Shown here piece by piece: positions 33,059-44,245 of a stretch of DNA of 64,000 bases. Under the pieces are notes generated by a model. It was given only the letters and a program-made list of their open reading frames with translations. It did no database searches and was not told the origin of the DNA. Location of the stretch: positions 7,142,915 to 7,206,914 of the forward strand of contig CM051026.1 of the NCBI GenBank assembly GCA_027627225.1, read 5' to 3'. The stretch's first letter is position 1. Each line of letters opens with the position of its first letter. Position numbers and translations under genes: made by a program. Origin of the DNA: Congeria kusceri (lineage: Eukaryota > Mollusca > Bivalvia > Myida > Dreissenidae).

Positions 33059-33539
33059 GTATGCAAATAATACGTATTTGTAAGCTACCTTACAATGAAG
33101 ATTCTTGATAATATCAGTGTCGATTAGAGTTTGAGTCTGGCAGCAAACTCTAGTTAAGACGGAGATGAATTAAAGTTTCAAAAATCATAATTTATTCGTA
33201 GATCTACTTTCATAATATCGATAACATAATAATTATATTCATTTCAGTTTATTCAGTATGACGGTACAGTAATGACAAACGTTTGGCGAACAGTTGCTCA
33301 GTTTTTGAAATATCTTTACAGTATCATAAAATAGTTCCTAGAAACGTTCTTAAGTATATTTACTATAACTTTAATAATAATCAGCTGTTAATAGAATAAA
33401 TATATTGCTAGAACGTTAGAAAATAGTTAAGTGCGTTTTTAAATCGTACCTTTAATGTTGTTCAGGATTGTATAATGTTTGATTTCTTACTTTTAAGGTT
33501 TTCTGTGTAGTGAACAGTGATGTTTGTTGTTAGCAACTG
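33059..33539. other. AT-rich intergenic, nothing recognised
   Basis: No gene or repeat is seen. Confidence 0.5.
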
Positions 33540-33551
33540 TTGCCAAAACTG

Positions 33552-33846
33552 TGTGTGTGTAGTACATTTTTATCGAGTGCACCGGGATTCTCTCCCATAT
33601 GGCCATCGCCCCCAGAAGACTTGTTAGTTGGGTTACGAGGGCTAGTGCAAGATACAGGAGATGCCCCGTTCCAGAGACGACCCTTGGTCTTTTAGTGCCC
33701 GGTGTGAAGCACCTAGTACACTGCACCTCGGTTTAACGTCTCATGCGAAAGACGAGTTAGTAGGTTAGGGTGTAGCGGGGGCTCGAACCTGCGACCCCTG
33801 AGTTGTGAAACCAGTGCGTTACCACTAGACCACGGATCCGCCACAA
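33552..33846 (-). mobile_element. tRNA-derived SINE with 12-bp target duplication
   Basis: TTGCCAAAACTG flanks the element perfectly (33,540-33,551 and 33,847-33,858). Read on the minus strand it starts with a tRNA-like head: GTGGTCTAGTGGTAACGC (A box) and CAGGTTCGAGCCCCCGC (B box). Then follows the conserved body GACGTTAAACCGAGGT and GTACTAGGTGCTTCACACCG, which I recall from molluscan SINEs, and a short CA-repeat tail (ACACACAC). The perfect duplication indicates fairly recent insertion. Confidence 0.85.
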
Positions 33847-33858
33847 TTGCCAAAACTG

Positions 33859-33975
33859 AGAGGAGGACCTCCTTATATACCCTTTCGGATGCTGCAGATT
33901 TGGCTGCAGCCAATCAGATTCTGCAGATTCAGCTGCAACCAATCAGAATCGTGCAGCATCCTGCAGCATATAAGG
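33859..33975. other. Paired CCAATCAG repeats inside an inverted repeat
   Basis: Two ~30-bp direct repeats (TGCAGATTTGGCTGCAGCC then AATCAG, and TGCAGATTCAGCTGCAACC then AATCAG) sit between inverted ends CCTTATATA...GATGCTGCAG and CTGCAGCATATAAGG. It could be a MITE remnant; the CCAAT boxes also make it promoter-like. Confidence 0.5.
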
Positions 33976-34540
33976 AAGTAATGTGGCTATTCCTTAACAA
34001 TAATTAAAACTACTATTCCAATAAATTAACAATCACATAAATATTACTTCTTAATCATAGAAGAAGTCAAACGCTATATATCAAAGCAACAGTAGCTTTA
34101 AATATGCATTTATAACAATACAATTTGAAATGCTGCATCATGACAATTCCTACGCTGCCAGTGTCTCAAATAGTTCCTAGTGAACCATTAAGGTTTAACA
34201 ATAAACATGTATGAACAATATGCAATTTATAATATAAATAATCGTATAATGCATCAAGAAAAGCTATTATTCACATCTTCACAAGTCTTCAAGGATAAAA
34301 TACATTTAATAACATTCCATCATATTCCTACGCGTGTAGTAAACAATGTACATTGCTGCAGCCGTAATACAGTGCAGGAATTTTGGTACTGTGCAAAAAT
34401 GGATTATTCTGTCAACAATCAACGTTAAATGGACTAAACCGGAGGTAAATACAAAGCTTTAAAGTCATTAAAGTTTGTAGAACAATATCCTGCTAAAACA
34501 ATGGATTTTATAGACAAAGCAATAACAACAATAATATTGT
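33976..34540. other. AT-rich intergenic, nothing convincing
   Basis: A 73-codon ORF at 34,207-34,428 is unsupported. Confidence 0.5.
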
Positions 34541-35041
34541 GTACTAATATTCGGACAGGGAATAAATTCGGATAATGTTTACTTGTAAGATAAGAATATG
34601 TACATTACATATTACAGCATAGTGTGACAATAGGCCCAATAATAAGGAAGGCTTAAACAAATTCATGGATCCAGATGGTGATCAGGATCTCAAACAAAGT
34701 TAAATCATTTGTTTGTTGATACATTTCCAACCTTCCTAGAAACGATTTGCAAGACAGTTCCATTCCCCCATGTGTTGTGCAACTAATGAGTCATACTAGC
34801 AAAGTGTGGCAATTTGTCCTATCTCCCTATAATGAAGAATCCGTACAGCGATTCGGATCCCCACAAAATAATTTGTTAATCGACGCATTTCAATAGTCCC
34901 AGAGAAGGTTAGAAATTTGTACATAACTTTGTGTCGAGCTGTCAACTAACAGTCAGACAAACCAACAACAGGAAAAATATAACCGTATTGATGGGAATAA
35001 AGACATCTGTGCACTATTACTGAGTGAAACAGGAAGAAATA
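34541..35041. other. Probable diverged dispersed repeat
   Basis: The segment has the feel of an old dispersed element (repeated 'gacaataggccc' / 'caatttgtcctat' phrases) but no clear ends. No gene. Confidence 0.35.
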
Positions 35042-36494
35042 TAATTTTATTAGCTCAACTATTCACCAAATAGTTCAAGCTATACTACTACAACAAGTCC
35101 GTATCTCTGTAACTACTACACATATTCAATTGAAGCTTCACACATGTCTTCGGGGGTCATTATTTGAGGTCACTGACCAAGGCCCATAACTCTGACCTGC
35201 AATTTAGTAGAATTATGCCCTTTTTGTACTTAGAAAAGTCAGGTTAAGGTTTGCCTGCTAGAGAAAATTCAGGTTAAGGTGTGCAATGAGTACATATCTC
35301 TGCAACTACTACGGATATTCATTTGAAACTAAACACATGTCTTCGGGGTTATTTTGTAAGGTCACTGACCAAGGCCCATATCTCTGACCTGCAATTTAGC
35401 AGAATTATGCCCCTTTTTATGTCCCCACTTTAGAGGGGGGGCATATATATTTGCCATTGTCCGTCCATCCGTCCGTCTGATTTTTGTTTCGCACGTAACT
35501 CAAGAAGTATAAGTGCTAGAGTGATGAAACTTCATAAGCATATTCATCTGGATTGGGGATTGTGCACCTGGGTATTTTGGTACAGTTTTTTCCGACATCA
35601 GTGGAGTTTTAGCAAAAAATGACATTTTTGGACTTGTGTCGAGCGTAACTCAAAAGGTATTACTGCTACAGTAATGAAACTTTACAACATATTCATCAGC
35701 ATGTGAACTTGTGCACCTGGGTATTTTAGTGCAGTTTTTTCTGACATCAGCAGAGTAACGGCTCTTATTTAAAAAAAAAGAAGACATTTTTAGACTTGTG
35801 TCACGCGTAACTAAAAAAGTATTACTGCTAGAGTGATGAAACTTTATAAACATATTAATTAGCATGTGAACTTGTGCACCTGGGTATATTGGTGCATTTT
35901 TTCTGACATATGGGAGGATTGTGACAACCAGCAGAATGTCTGGGCAACCGTGTCCGATGGACACATGTCTAGTTGTAGATAGAAAAACAGGTTCAAGTTT
36001 GCGTGCACCAACTCCATATCTCTATATCTACTACAGACATTCAATTAAAACTTCACACATGCTTTCAGGGTCATTATTATAAGGTTATTGATCAATGCCA
36101 ATCATTCTGACCTGCAATTTAGCAGACTAAGGCCTCTTTTTGTAATTAAAAAATTCAGTTAAGGTTTGCGTGCAATAAGTCCATATCTCTGTAACTTCTA
36201 CAGATATTAAATTGAAACTTCACACATGTCTTTGGGGTCATTATGTTAAGTCACTGACCAAGGCCTATTACTTTAACCTGCAATTTAGCAGAATTGTGCC
36301 CCTTTTTGTACTTAAAAGATTCAGGTTACGGTTTGAGTGCAACGTGCAACAAATACATATCTTTGTAACTACTACAGATATTCAATTGAAATTTCGCATT
36401 TGTTTCATGGTCATTATGTAAGGTCACTGACAGAATATACATACAACCAAAGCCAAGTGAATAGTCGAGCACGCTGTCCTGAGACAGCTCTTGT
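35042..36494 (+). repeat. Bivalve 160-bp tandem repeat element, interrupted
   Basis: It runs from TTATTAGCTCAACTATTCACC to the 'gtcgagcacgctgtcctgag' end. Units of about 160-170 bp ('atatctctgtaactactaca', 'tcacacatgtcttcggggtc', 'aaggtcactgaccaaggccc', 'gacctgcaatttagcag') start near 35,094, 35,286, 36,004, 36,168 and 36,340. A second element splits it at about 35,411-35,983. Confidence 0.8.
35411..35983 (+). mobile_element. Second dispersed element nested in the 160-bp repeat
   Basis: It starts 'atgtccccactttagagg' with a CGTCCATCCGTCCGTC tract and contains three ~175-bp internal repeats ('gcgtaactcaa...tattactgctagagtgatgaaactt...gaacttgtgcacctgggtat'), ending 'cgatggacacatgtctagtt'. The host repeat resumes immediately after. 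ORFs at 35,650-36,044 minus are incidental to these repeats. Confidence 0.75.
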
Positions 36495-36648
36495 TACTAG
36501 ATGAATTGAATTAAAACAACTCTTAAGTCAGTATATCAACTTGCTAAATTCCAAATTCAATGTGAGGTCCTCATTTAGTGTCACAATTTGTTTTGGTAGG
36601 GGATGACGTTTTTTATTTAATAATGATGCTCATACTCGTTTGTTGTAG

Positions 36649-36761
36649 ATTCACAGCCATAGTTTTGGGCAACTTTCAGCCTACCAACAGTTATACTTCT
36701 CCATTGGGAACAACCCCTGATGTCCTGAACGTTTCACAGGGAGCGACAGTGGTTTTCACAG
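36649..36761 (+). CDS. Exon candidate, unknown plus-strand gene
   Basis: Acceptor-like GTTTGTTGTAG precedes a 113-nt stretch that ends at TTCACAG/GTTTGT (GT at 36,762). Only one frame is open throughout: FTAIVLGNFQPTNSYTSPLG, then TTPDVLNVSQGATVVFT, which is balanced and protein-like. No domain recognised. It may belong with the downstream candidates at 38,281 and 39,901. Confidence 0.4.
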
Positions 36762-36879
36762 GTTTGTTCCCTATTGTTCATCAGTTTAATTTAAAAACAA
36801 GGTTGCTATTCTGTGGTGAATATTCTGTCTGCCTTGCATATAGGGGGACCCAAAATTTATCCCAACCCAGGGAGTGTTT

Positions 36880-36958
36880 GAAAGATCTTGCTCATAAGAC
36901 ACCAAGTACTGGTTCTACCCAGAAAATGGACTTGAAAGTGTCTCAGTAAGCCTCTGGC
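36880..36958 (+). repeat. Short dispersed fragment (copy 1)
   Basis: The stretch with 'caagtactggttctacc' and 'gacttgaaagtgtctcag' recurs at 37,560-37,630 ('caagtactggttcttcac'). It is probably part of a repeat family rather than an exon. Confidence 0.5.
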
Positions 36959-37399
36959 TTTCTACACAATTGAGTTAAAATAAAAAGGCTTAACTTTTAA
37001 TCTTGTGAAGTTTTTACAGCACCACTTTGCATGCCAATAAACAAGTTGCATAATGGCTTCATTAAAGAATCTTGTGCAATAAATTAATGCTTCCAGCAAT
37101 AAATGTGGACCATAATCGCAAATAACAAAACCAAAATACGCCTCCCTTGTGATTTTTATGACAATATTGCAGATGCTATGTTTTCAGACAGATTTCCAAC
37201 AATTATTTTTTGTATGACCCTGAAGAAAAACATTTTCTTTTAATTGTTTGAAAAACATAGTTTAAATATGCTCAGTTATATTAAATAAGTAATTAAATCA
37301 GATGTTTGAGATACAGTCTTGACATCTAGAACTACAGGCATCATCAGCGAAGAACCATAGTCGTGTGTTTTGACCTTTAATCCCAAGACACTCTGGGCA

Positions 37400-37660
37400 G
37401 CAGGTCATTAGTGATGATCAGCCACTATGTACCACCAGTTGGATTTCAGCTTTTCTCGTCGCTTACAAGCCATAGCTGGATGCTGTCTTAGCTGCAAGAC
37501 ATGTCTTCCATACAGCATTCTTTCTTTCTCCATCAGTGATTTGTATGGTGCTGAGTTTTCTCCGAAGGATCTTTCTCACAAGACACCAAGTACTGGTTCT
37601 TCACAGGAAACTGACATTAAATATCCCCCTTGTGAAAATGTAAAGCCCTGTGGTGTTTAT
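37400..37660 (+). repeat. Longer dispersed fragment (copy 2)
   Basis: It contains the 36,880 homology at its right end, preceded by 'tcgcttacaagccatagctg' and 'gctgcaagacatgtcttcc'. A 78-codon ORF spans it, but the shared non-unique part argues for a repeat. Confidence 0.4.
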
Positions 37661-38280
37661 TAGGGAATATACGGTATTTTTTTTTAATTGACAAAATATG
37701 CCTAAAAGTTTAGTGATTCTAATAGTTTATCTGGTGCTACATGAATGGTCCTACTGCCACTCTTTTGTATCACTTCAACAAATACAATTCCTTCCACCAC
37801 AAATACTGTTAATATTATAGGTTAGAAATTTTTTCCTGACACTGAACTTTATGCATGAATATATTAGAAATCAGTTTCATTGCATACCAATACAAAATTT
37901 AATATACTGGAATCATTTTCAATCAATGCAAGATTATTCCACTGAAAACAAAGTTATGATATAAGTAAACACGTGTAATATGTGCACATAAAAACAGAGT
38001 ATAAATACGGGAAATAATTCAAGCATGAATTTATGCACAAAGGTCAGGTTGTCGAGCTATACATATTTATTCATACCACAACTACTACAATGACTGCCGT
38101 TACTGCTTATAATCCTTATTGTAAAGCCATGCATTTGTTGTTACTTTTAAAGAATCCATGCTCTTTTTTATGACGATTTTGGTGGAAAACTGTGTATAAT
38201 TTTATTATAACTTAAAATATAATGCACTATAGTCTTTAGCATTCAAGAGAATTTGACTGATTCTGTTTTTCTTGCTGCAG
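37661..38280. other. AT-rich, intron-like
   Basis: Nothing recognised. Likely an intron if the flanking exon candidates belong to one gene. Confidence 0.4.
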
Positions 38281-38391
38281 ACAGCAGCCCTTCCACACTG
38301 AGGGACAGCAACAACCTTATATCGTAGCATTCCTGAACGATGTGGAAACCATATACAGAATTTTTATGGGAAAACGTAGTAGAGACTGAGT
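38281..38391 (+). CDS. Exon candidate, unknown plus-strand gene
   Basis: It follows a strong acceptor (polypyrimidine, then TTGCTGCAG). One frame reads QQPFHTEGQQQPYIVAFLND, then VETIYRIFMGKRSRD and a stop. This is amphipathic and protein-like. A donor-like GTAGTA inside '...FMGK' would join in phase to the terminal exon at 39,901. The phase from 36,761 favours a different frame, so the model is unresolved. Confidence 0.35.
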
Positions 38392-38927
38392 TCTAGCCAA
38401 CGACATTACTGGAGGTAAACTTTTACGAAACTTTAAACGGCCAATTCAGTAAACAATTGTTATGATTCTTAGTTATTTTCTAAATGTAAAATTACAATGA
38501 CTGAAATTTGGGTTGTTTATAAAAAATTCGTTAATTATGATGTTCTAAAGCAATTTTGATGTTTCCTTAAGAAACCTTTTTGGTATTTACTTGTGAAGCC
38601 TGACAGATATTACTTTATCTGGCTGTTGATGATTTGCGCAGTATTTTTCGGTAATATTCCTTGTAACGTAACTATTGGTTCAAAAAAGTAAGAAATCTTT
38701 TTTAAAAATTCCAACATTTTTTTTATTATTAGACGAATGAAAATTATAAACTGTTTTAATATATAAGTCATTTGTCATAAATTGTAATTTTTTTGTCAAC
38801 GTTGTATATGCAGATTTGTATACAAAGTTATGCATTTTTATTGACATTTTATAACATATATATTTTTATATCCACTACATTATTACCGTATACAACGAAA
38901 TAAGCAAGGAAAGTAATGAAGGTTTAT
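38392..38927. other. AT-rich, intron-like
   Basis: No features recognised. Confidence 0.4.
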
Positions 38928-39012
38928 ACCGGTATTTGAACTCCAGTCCTACAGCTCCGTAGTCCACTGCTCTATCCACTACACCACTCTGGCTTGTGGT
39001 TTCATTGGTATT
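38928..39012 (-). repeat. tRNA-like sequence
   Basis: On the minus strand AGAGTGGTGTAGTGGATAGAG (A-box region) and GGAGTTCAAATACC (B-box region) are at tRNA spacing. Acceptor-stem pairing is weak, so it is a SINE head or a tRNA pseudogene. Confidence 0.55.
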
Positions 39013-39055
39013 GAAAAGAGATTATATGGATAAAATGAGTGCTAAATATAGCAAT

Positions 39056-39100
39056 CACATGACTTGGACTTGGTCACATGACCATAGTCCAGGTCATGTG
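39056..39100. other. Hairpin CACATGAC...GTCATGTG
   Basis: CACATGACTTGGACT at 39,056 pairs with AGTCCAGGTCATGTG ending at 39,100 with one mismatch, leaving a 15-base loop that itself contains TCACATGA. Confidence 0.7.
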
Positions 39101-39164
39101 ATTTTTTTTACTGTTATGTTTTATTGAAAGGAGAAATAAATGCTTTGTACCGTTACCAGCAGAA

Positions 39165-39240
39165 GCTTCAATAGCTCAGTTGGTAGAGCAGTGGTCTTGA
39201 GAGGCTTGCTGTGTGGGTTCAAATACCGCTCTTACCATGG
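39165..39240 (+). repeat. tRNA-like sequence, opposite orientation
   Basis: AATAGCTCAGTTGGTAGAGC is a near-perfect A box and GGGTTCAAATACC a good B box. The two ends (GCTTC.. and ..CTCTTA) do not pair as an acceptor stem, so a functional tRNA is doubtful. Tail-like hairpins follow at 39,239-39,317. Confidence 0.55.
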
Positions 39241-39317
39241 GGAGTTTTAAAAAACTCCTGGGGGGGAAGGGGGGCAGAACCACCACTTTCCAAGGGAAAG
39301 TGGAGGTTCTACCCCCC
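39239..39317. other. Two consecutive strong hairpins
   Basis: GGAGTTTT/AAAACTCC (39,241-39,258) is followed by a 22-bp stem in which GGCAGAACCACCACTTTCC pairs with GGAAAGTGGAGGTTCTACC (39,273-39,312) around a 2-base loop, flanked by G and C runs. This looks like a small palindromic element. Confidence 0.7.
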
Positions 39318-39699
39318 CTACCAAGGGTTAGGTAAAAATATACTTTTTAGTACAAAATGAATAGAAATAAAAACATTTTATAATTGTACCTACCCCCAAA
39401 TTGTAATGTTTTGTGCCAATAAAAACAAACACCAGAAGTCTTTCTAATTTTTTTTTTATTCATCTTAATGCATCTTTTATTATGGATAATATTACAAATA
39501 TTTTAGACAATATATAGGCCAATGAAAAAATATCAGTGGTTCAGGTTTCACGACCAACCCTTCTTACATCTCCTTAAGAATTTTTAAGAGAAAAAAAAAT
39601 GGTTATAAAATTTCCGACTTGGAGTTGAAATATGACAATTTCCCAAAGATTCCAGCAGTGACACCTGAACCACAGATTTTTTCCGTGGCCTACACTAAA
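39318..39699. other. Spacer with a further inverted repeat
   Basis: GTGGTTCAGGTTTCAC near 39,537 and GTGACACCTGAACCAC near 39,656 form ~15-bp inverted arms about 100 bp apart, a possible degraded MITE. Confidence 0.45.
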
Positions 39700-39858
39700 C
39701 AGGGCTCACCCTGGCTCAATCTTTTCTTTAGCCAAGTTGAAATTCTTCTCATTTTGGGTATTTTGGGGGGGGGGGGGTGATGAAGAAAATGTTGTAGCCA
39801 AATGGAAAAATCTTTAGCCAAATGTTTCCGTGTGTAACAGATGGCAGAGTGAGCCCTG
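39700..39858. mobile_element. hAT-like MITE, 159 bp
   Basis: The termini CAGGGCTCACCCTGGC and (reverse strand) CAGGGCTCACTCTGCC are inverted repeats starting CAGGG, as is common in hAT elements. A run of 13 G lies inside. I could not identify a clean 8-bp target duplication. Confidence 0.6.
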
Positions 39859-39900
39859 TTAAACATTTTATGTAAACCATGACATTTGTATATATTTCCA

Positions 39901-39976
39901 GAGGTCATTCCAAAGAAGGCAACATCGCTCACTGAGGTGTTAGAATCTAATGGTCACCCGAGTTGCAGCAATTAAT
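39901..39976 (+). CDS. Terminal exon candidate, unknown plus-strand gene
   Basis: Acceptor TATATTTCCAG is followed by a frame reading VIPKKATSLTEVLESNGHPS, then CSN and TAA. A canonical AATAAA at about 40,154 gives a plausible 3' UTR of about 180 nt. It is probably the last coding exon of the gene whose upstream exon candidates lie at 36,649 and 38,281. Product not recognised. Confidence 0.45.
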
Positions 39977-40153
39977 GATCAGCAAAGCAAGTCAAAGTGA
40001 GGGACAGGATTTCAATGGAAATGTGCAATGCTAGTTCAATTTCTCATTTCTACGGACCCTATCCGTGATTTATTTAAATGTGATTTTGTAATCTAAAAGT
40101 TACTTGTTACTGGCCTATCAGACCTTTCATATAAATTGTACTGTGAATGTTGG

Positions 40154-40159
40154 CGAATA
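40154..40159 (+). terminator. Polyadenylation signal AATAAA
   Basis: AATAAA followed by a T/G-rich stretch (CTGTTTGAGTC), about 178 nt after the stop codon of the 39,901 exon. Confidence 0.4.
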
Positions 40160-40316
40160 AACAAATCTGTTTGAGTCATAATCTCTTTTTCATGTTTAAG
40201 GAAAAAAGGCAAATGCCCCAGCTGGCATAGATTTCGAAAAGTATGTCTCTAAGAGTTGTATTTAAATACACAGCAGTGTGGAAGCGGGCTTAGACCTTTT
40301 CCGCATGTTTATTAAT

Positions 40317-40403
40317 ACAGCTGAACTCCGATATCTCGAAGTGCTGACGGCTGTGGTTTTATTGACTCCGATATCTCGAAGTGCTGACGACTGGTTTTAT
40401 TGA
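40317..40403 (+). mobile_element. pogo/Tigger-like terminal repeat, tandem copy
   Basis: ACAGCTGAACTCCGATATCT resembles pogo/Tigger termini (CAGTYRAACTCCGNTATCTCG type). The 25-bp piece starting ACTCCGATATCTCGAAG is repeated at 40,325 and 40,365. No matching right end is seen in the window, so it is a solo or decayed terminus. Confidence 0.4.
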
Positions 40404-42384
40404 TTAAGCATGATTTCTATTGAATACTAGTATTTTATCACTGGTTTACAGTTCAGTGTATGTAAACAAGATTGCTATTTTATAAATTACAATTGTTGAA
40501 CGCTTGGACTCGATACTTCTAAAAAGTCTGTATTCCGATGTGTCAGACTTGTGATACATAGTATGTCAAAATTTTATCGAATTCCTGGCATCTTCAAGAT
40601 AATTCAGTTTAGTTTTATTATCATACCATTGCCAAACGATTTTGTAATACTATCACTCGCCATCAGTAATAAATCCCACTGGGCAAAATCAGGTTATTTA
40701 TTTAAAAGCCACCAAATCTGTTTTAGATGACAATGTTTGGAATATATTTACAAAAATATTATCTACAGTTGCTGTGGTTTTAAATAATTTTACACATTTG
40801 GAAAAAAACATCATGATTTAGGAAAAAAAACGTCCCACAACTACAGCACGTTTGACGTGGTTGCCATTTTTAACAAACATAGTGCAATGCTGATAAACAT
40901 TGTTTGCATGGTTGTTTTGTCAGTTTAAACAAAAGATATTACTCTTTGTGGTATTTAATTTATGCTCAATGTGGATTTGTTGGCTTTAACTCAAATGCAG
41001 TATTAATGATGAAGAACTTTCCCACTGTTATCAATTGGTTAATCTGTAACATCCTTCCAACTTTGGAGAAAATAAAAAAAGTTCTACTTGTGCCTAGGAC
41101 TCAAATTGCTCGTTATTGCTGTCAATGGAACTGACACAGTCTGCAAAAGTTTACTTTACCCTAGTGGACAAAAAGAAAATGTATTGTTATATGCTCTTCA
41201 AACATGAAGCAACTACTTCTTTGTTACTTGTCGGTGGCTGGGACATTTCAGTTTAAGTAACAGTTGTGCACACAAGGTTAAGACGACTGATGATGCAAGA
41301 AAGGTCCCTTATTCCAATAGCTCCCTTAGAATGTGATGTTCATGGAGCTAAATAATATATAAAGCACTTTAAAAAAAGCATTGCAATGATTACATAGGCT
41401 CAATAAATGTACATATCAGTAATGCACTCATGTATCATGTGACAATATTTAACTACTCGGCCAAAAAAGAAACCTGACGTTTTATAATTTGTTATCTTTT
41501 TTGTTTATGGATTAAATTGTCATAAAAATTACCAGTAATTTATGCATGCAAAAATGAAAATGCACATCTGAGCTTTATACTGTATCTTGATCCATTTCTC
41601 GAAAATTAATAATGTATACACTGTCTGGTTTCTTTTCTGGCTGAGTAATGCTTGCAATAACATTCAAAGGAGAAAATAAAAGTATTATGAAATAATCAGG
41701 GGTGAGTTGCTAAAAACTTTAACAGCCAATTAGGCTAACAGTCCTAGGTAATAGGATGAAATTATTAATATAAATATCACATTAAAATTTTTAAACTGCA
41801 AGTTTAATTTGAACAATATGTTGTTATGAATTTGAATGAATTTAAAATGCTTGATACGAAATATGTTTGTAATCTTAATTTTGTTTACATACAGAGTTTA
41901 CACAAGCTTGCTTTATTAAATTGTAACTGAAGTTTTGAGCAACTGGGCTCAGGTATTACATTAAACAGGTCTACATTCATGTATACATTTCATCAAATGT
42001 TCAGCATTTGAATTGATCTATACCAGTTTGGAAAAAATAAACTATGAATAAGCATGTACTATACAATAGCAAGTTAAGCTACATTTCACTGTAAAATAGT
42101 CACACGAGAACAAATAACATAGTTTTGTATCAATGCATGTTACTAAAAACAAACCCAATGTAGCATTCCAATTCGTCTGTCCACTAACAGATGCCAATGC
42201 ACAAGCCTAGACTTTTCAGTTACAATTACAGACTGGCACAAAACTGAAGAACTGACTGATAATTTCTGATGCATTTTAAAACGAAATAGAATCTTTTCTT
42301 CTGCCATAATTAAACTTGATTTGAAAATTCACAGAAGGTAAGTAAAATGTTTTGTTTGGTTTGAAAAACAGAAAATAATTGTAA
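40404..42384. other. AT-rich intergenic, nothing convincing
   Basis: A 76-codon frame at 40,904-41,134 has no ATG start and no recognised motif. 'ggccaaaaaagaaacc' near 41,459 and its complement near 41,630 may be ends of an old element. Confidence 0.45.
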
Positions 42385-43015
42385 ACAAGAGGGCCATAAG
42401 GCCCTAGTTGCTCAGCTGATAATTTGGCCTGGTGACCTAGTTTTTGACCCCACGTGATCTAGTTTTTAACTCATCGGGGAAATGATTGGGGCAAAAGTTC
42501 TGAGCAAGTTTTATGATGATTGGACTATAAATCTGGCCTCTAGAGTGGTCATGAGCTTTTTCTTCAATTTGGCCTGGTGACCTAGTTTTTGGCTCCATGT
42601 GAACTGGTTTCGAACTTGACCAAGATATCATTTGGACAAATGATCTAAGCAAGTTTCGTGAAGATTGGGCAATACATATGGCTTCTAGAGTGTTCACAAA
42701 CTTTTTCTTCAATATGGCACGGTGACCTAGTTTTTTAACCCACATGACCCAGGTTGGAACTCCTCCGAGATATCATTGGGACATATGTTCCGAGCAAGTG
42801 TCATGATTAATGGGCTATAAATGTGGCATCTAGAGTGTTCATACGATTTTTTTTTTTTGGCCTGGTGACATAGTTTTTTACTCCATGTGACCCGCATTCA
42901 AACTTGTCCAAGATATGATTCTGACAAATGTTCTGAGCAACTTTCATGATGCTATAAATGTGGCCTCTAGTGTTCACAAGCTTTTTCTTCAATTGGACTG
43001 GCAACGGTCTCAAAC
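42385..43015 (-). repeat. Bivalve ~145-bp tandem repeat, four to five units
   Basis: It starts 'aagagggccataaggccc'. Units contain 'tttggcctggtgacctag', 'gagatatcattgggacaaat', 'gttctgagcaagtttcatg' and 'ggcctctagagtgttcac', beginning near 42,424, 42,568, 42,713 and 42,858. Minus-strand ORFs inside are repeat artefacts. Confidence 0.8.
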
Positions 43016-43824
43016 AAGTTTAGGTTTGAGTTTTTATTGTTGTTTTCTTAAAGAACACATTTTGGTCAGTAAAACACTGAACATCATCTAAAATCTAACG
43101 AATATGGATTTCACGGAAACCTATTGTCGCTAAAACTTAAGGGTCGGGGGGGGGGGGGGGGTTGTCCAAAACACCAAATTTTTGTTTTGGCCTAAAATGT
43201 ATGGGTACTACAGATCAAGCAAACATACAGACAAGTAAAACATACAATAGCTACACATTTGAGAATTATTAAGAAGTTGCCAAGTAAACTGTTTGATAAA
43301 ACATTAACATCAAGTTTTGTCAGTGGCTTGATAAATAATGAAATGTTTACCTAACAATTATGACTGACTGCTTACGATTAATTATTTGACCGCCAAGAGT
43401 TGTGATTTTGTACTCTGCAATTCTTTTAATGATGTCCAGCAATACACAAAAGCTTTGCATTTTAAAATCAAATACATGTGAGAATTAACCAAAAGGCAGA
43501 AACAATAACTTGAATGATATAAATAAACTTGAACTAACCTCGATATGTTCTATTTAACACTTTTGTTATGTTCCACACAAGTACATTACAGTATGTGGTT
43601 AACATCCACAAACAAACATCCAATGCAGTAACTATTGAAGAGTTGTGCATATGAAATCATGCACAATAACAATATTTAAATTTTTTAATATACAAAATGT
43701 GAATATAAAGAAAACAAGAATATCATACAAAAGGAAATAACTCAGTAGCCACTGTACTCTGACTAGTAATATCTTTTAATGTGACATTATTTTTATTTGC
43801 AGCATTCTTACATTACTAACTATA
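43016..43824. other. AT-rich intergenic with G-run
   Basis: A run of about 17 G lies near 43,146-43,162. Nothing else is recognised. Confidence 0.5.
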
Positions 43825-44245
43825 CATTAACTAGATTACCGACACAGATCCCCAAAACACGTGTTTGGACACAGACAAAGGGCTAAAATTGGTCATAGCC
43901 AGAACACCTTCTTATACGATCACCTGTACATAAAGGTTCTTCAACTGTGACAGATTAAGTGAAATCTGCCAGACAGTTAAAGAGGAGTTGAGTGCACAAA
44001 GTTTGCGGATGGATATAGTCTTTAGTGGAAAAAAGGAAAAAGGTTTATAATTCTGCCAAAATTGGTCGCAGCCAAATTTCCTTCCTTAACGATCACCTAC
44101 AAGTAAAGGCTCTTCAGCTATGAAAGTTTTAGTGAAATCCGCTCAGCAGTTAGAGGAGTTGTGTCCACAAACTCTCAGGACATACATACGGACGGACAAG
44201 TGCAATGCTGGTGAATGTGATAGACACCAAATTTTCCTTATACTA
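43825..44245. repeat. Dispersed repeat with two internal units
   Basis: Two ~190-bp related units ('aaaattggtcatagcc...gatcacctgtacataaaggttcttc...gtgaaatctgccagacagttaaagaggagttg' and its partner at 44,060). It ends in 'acatacggacggacaagtgc', a common bivalve repeat ending. Confidence 0.65.

Noticed and set aside
33757..33942. Minus-strand ORFs over the SINE
   Set aside because: They lie inside a recognisable SINE with target duplications.
39165..39240. Functional tRNA gene
   Set aside because: Good A and B boxes but no acceptor-stem complementarity and no clear anticodon stem. Treated as SINE-derived.
42437..43013. Minus-strand genes of 68-102 codons
   Set aside because: Each ORF follows the ~145-bp bivalve repeat and reappears in successive units.
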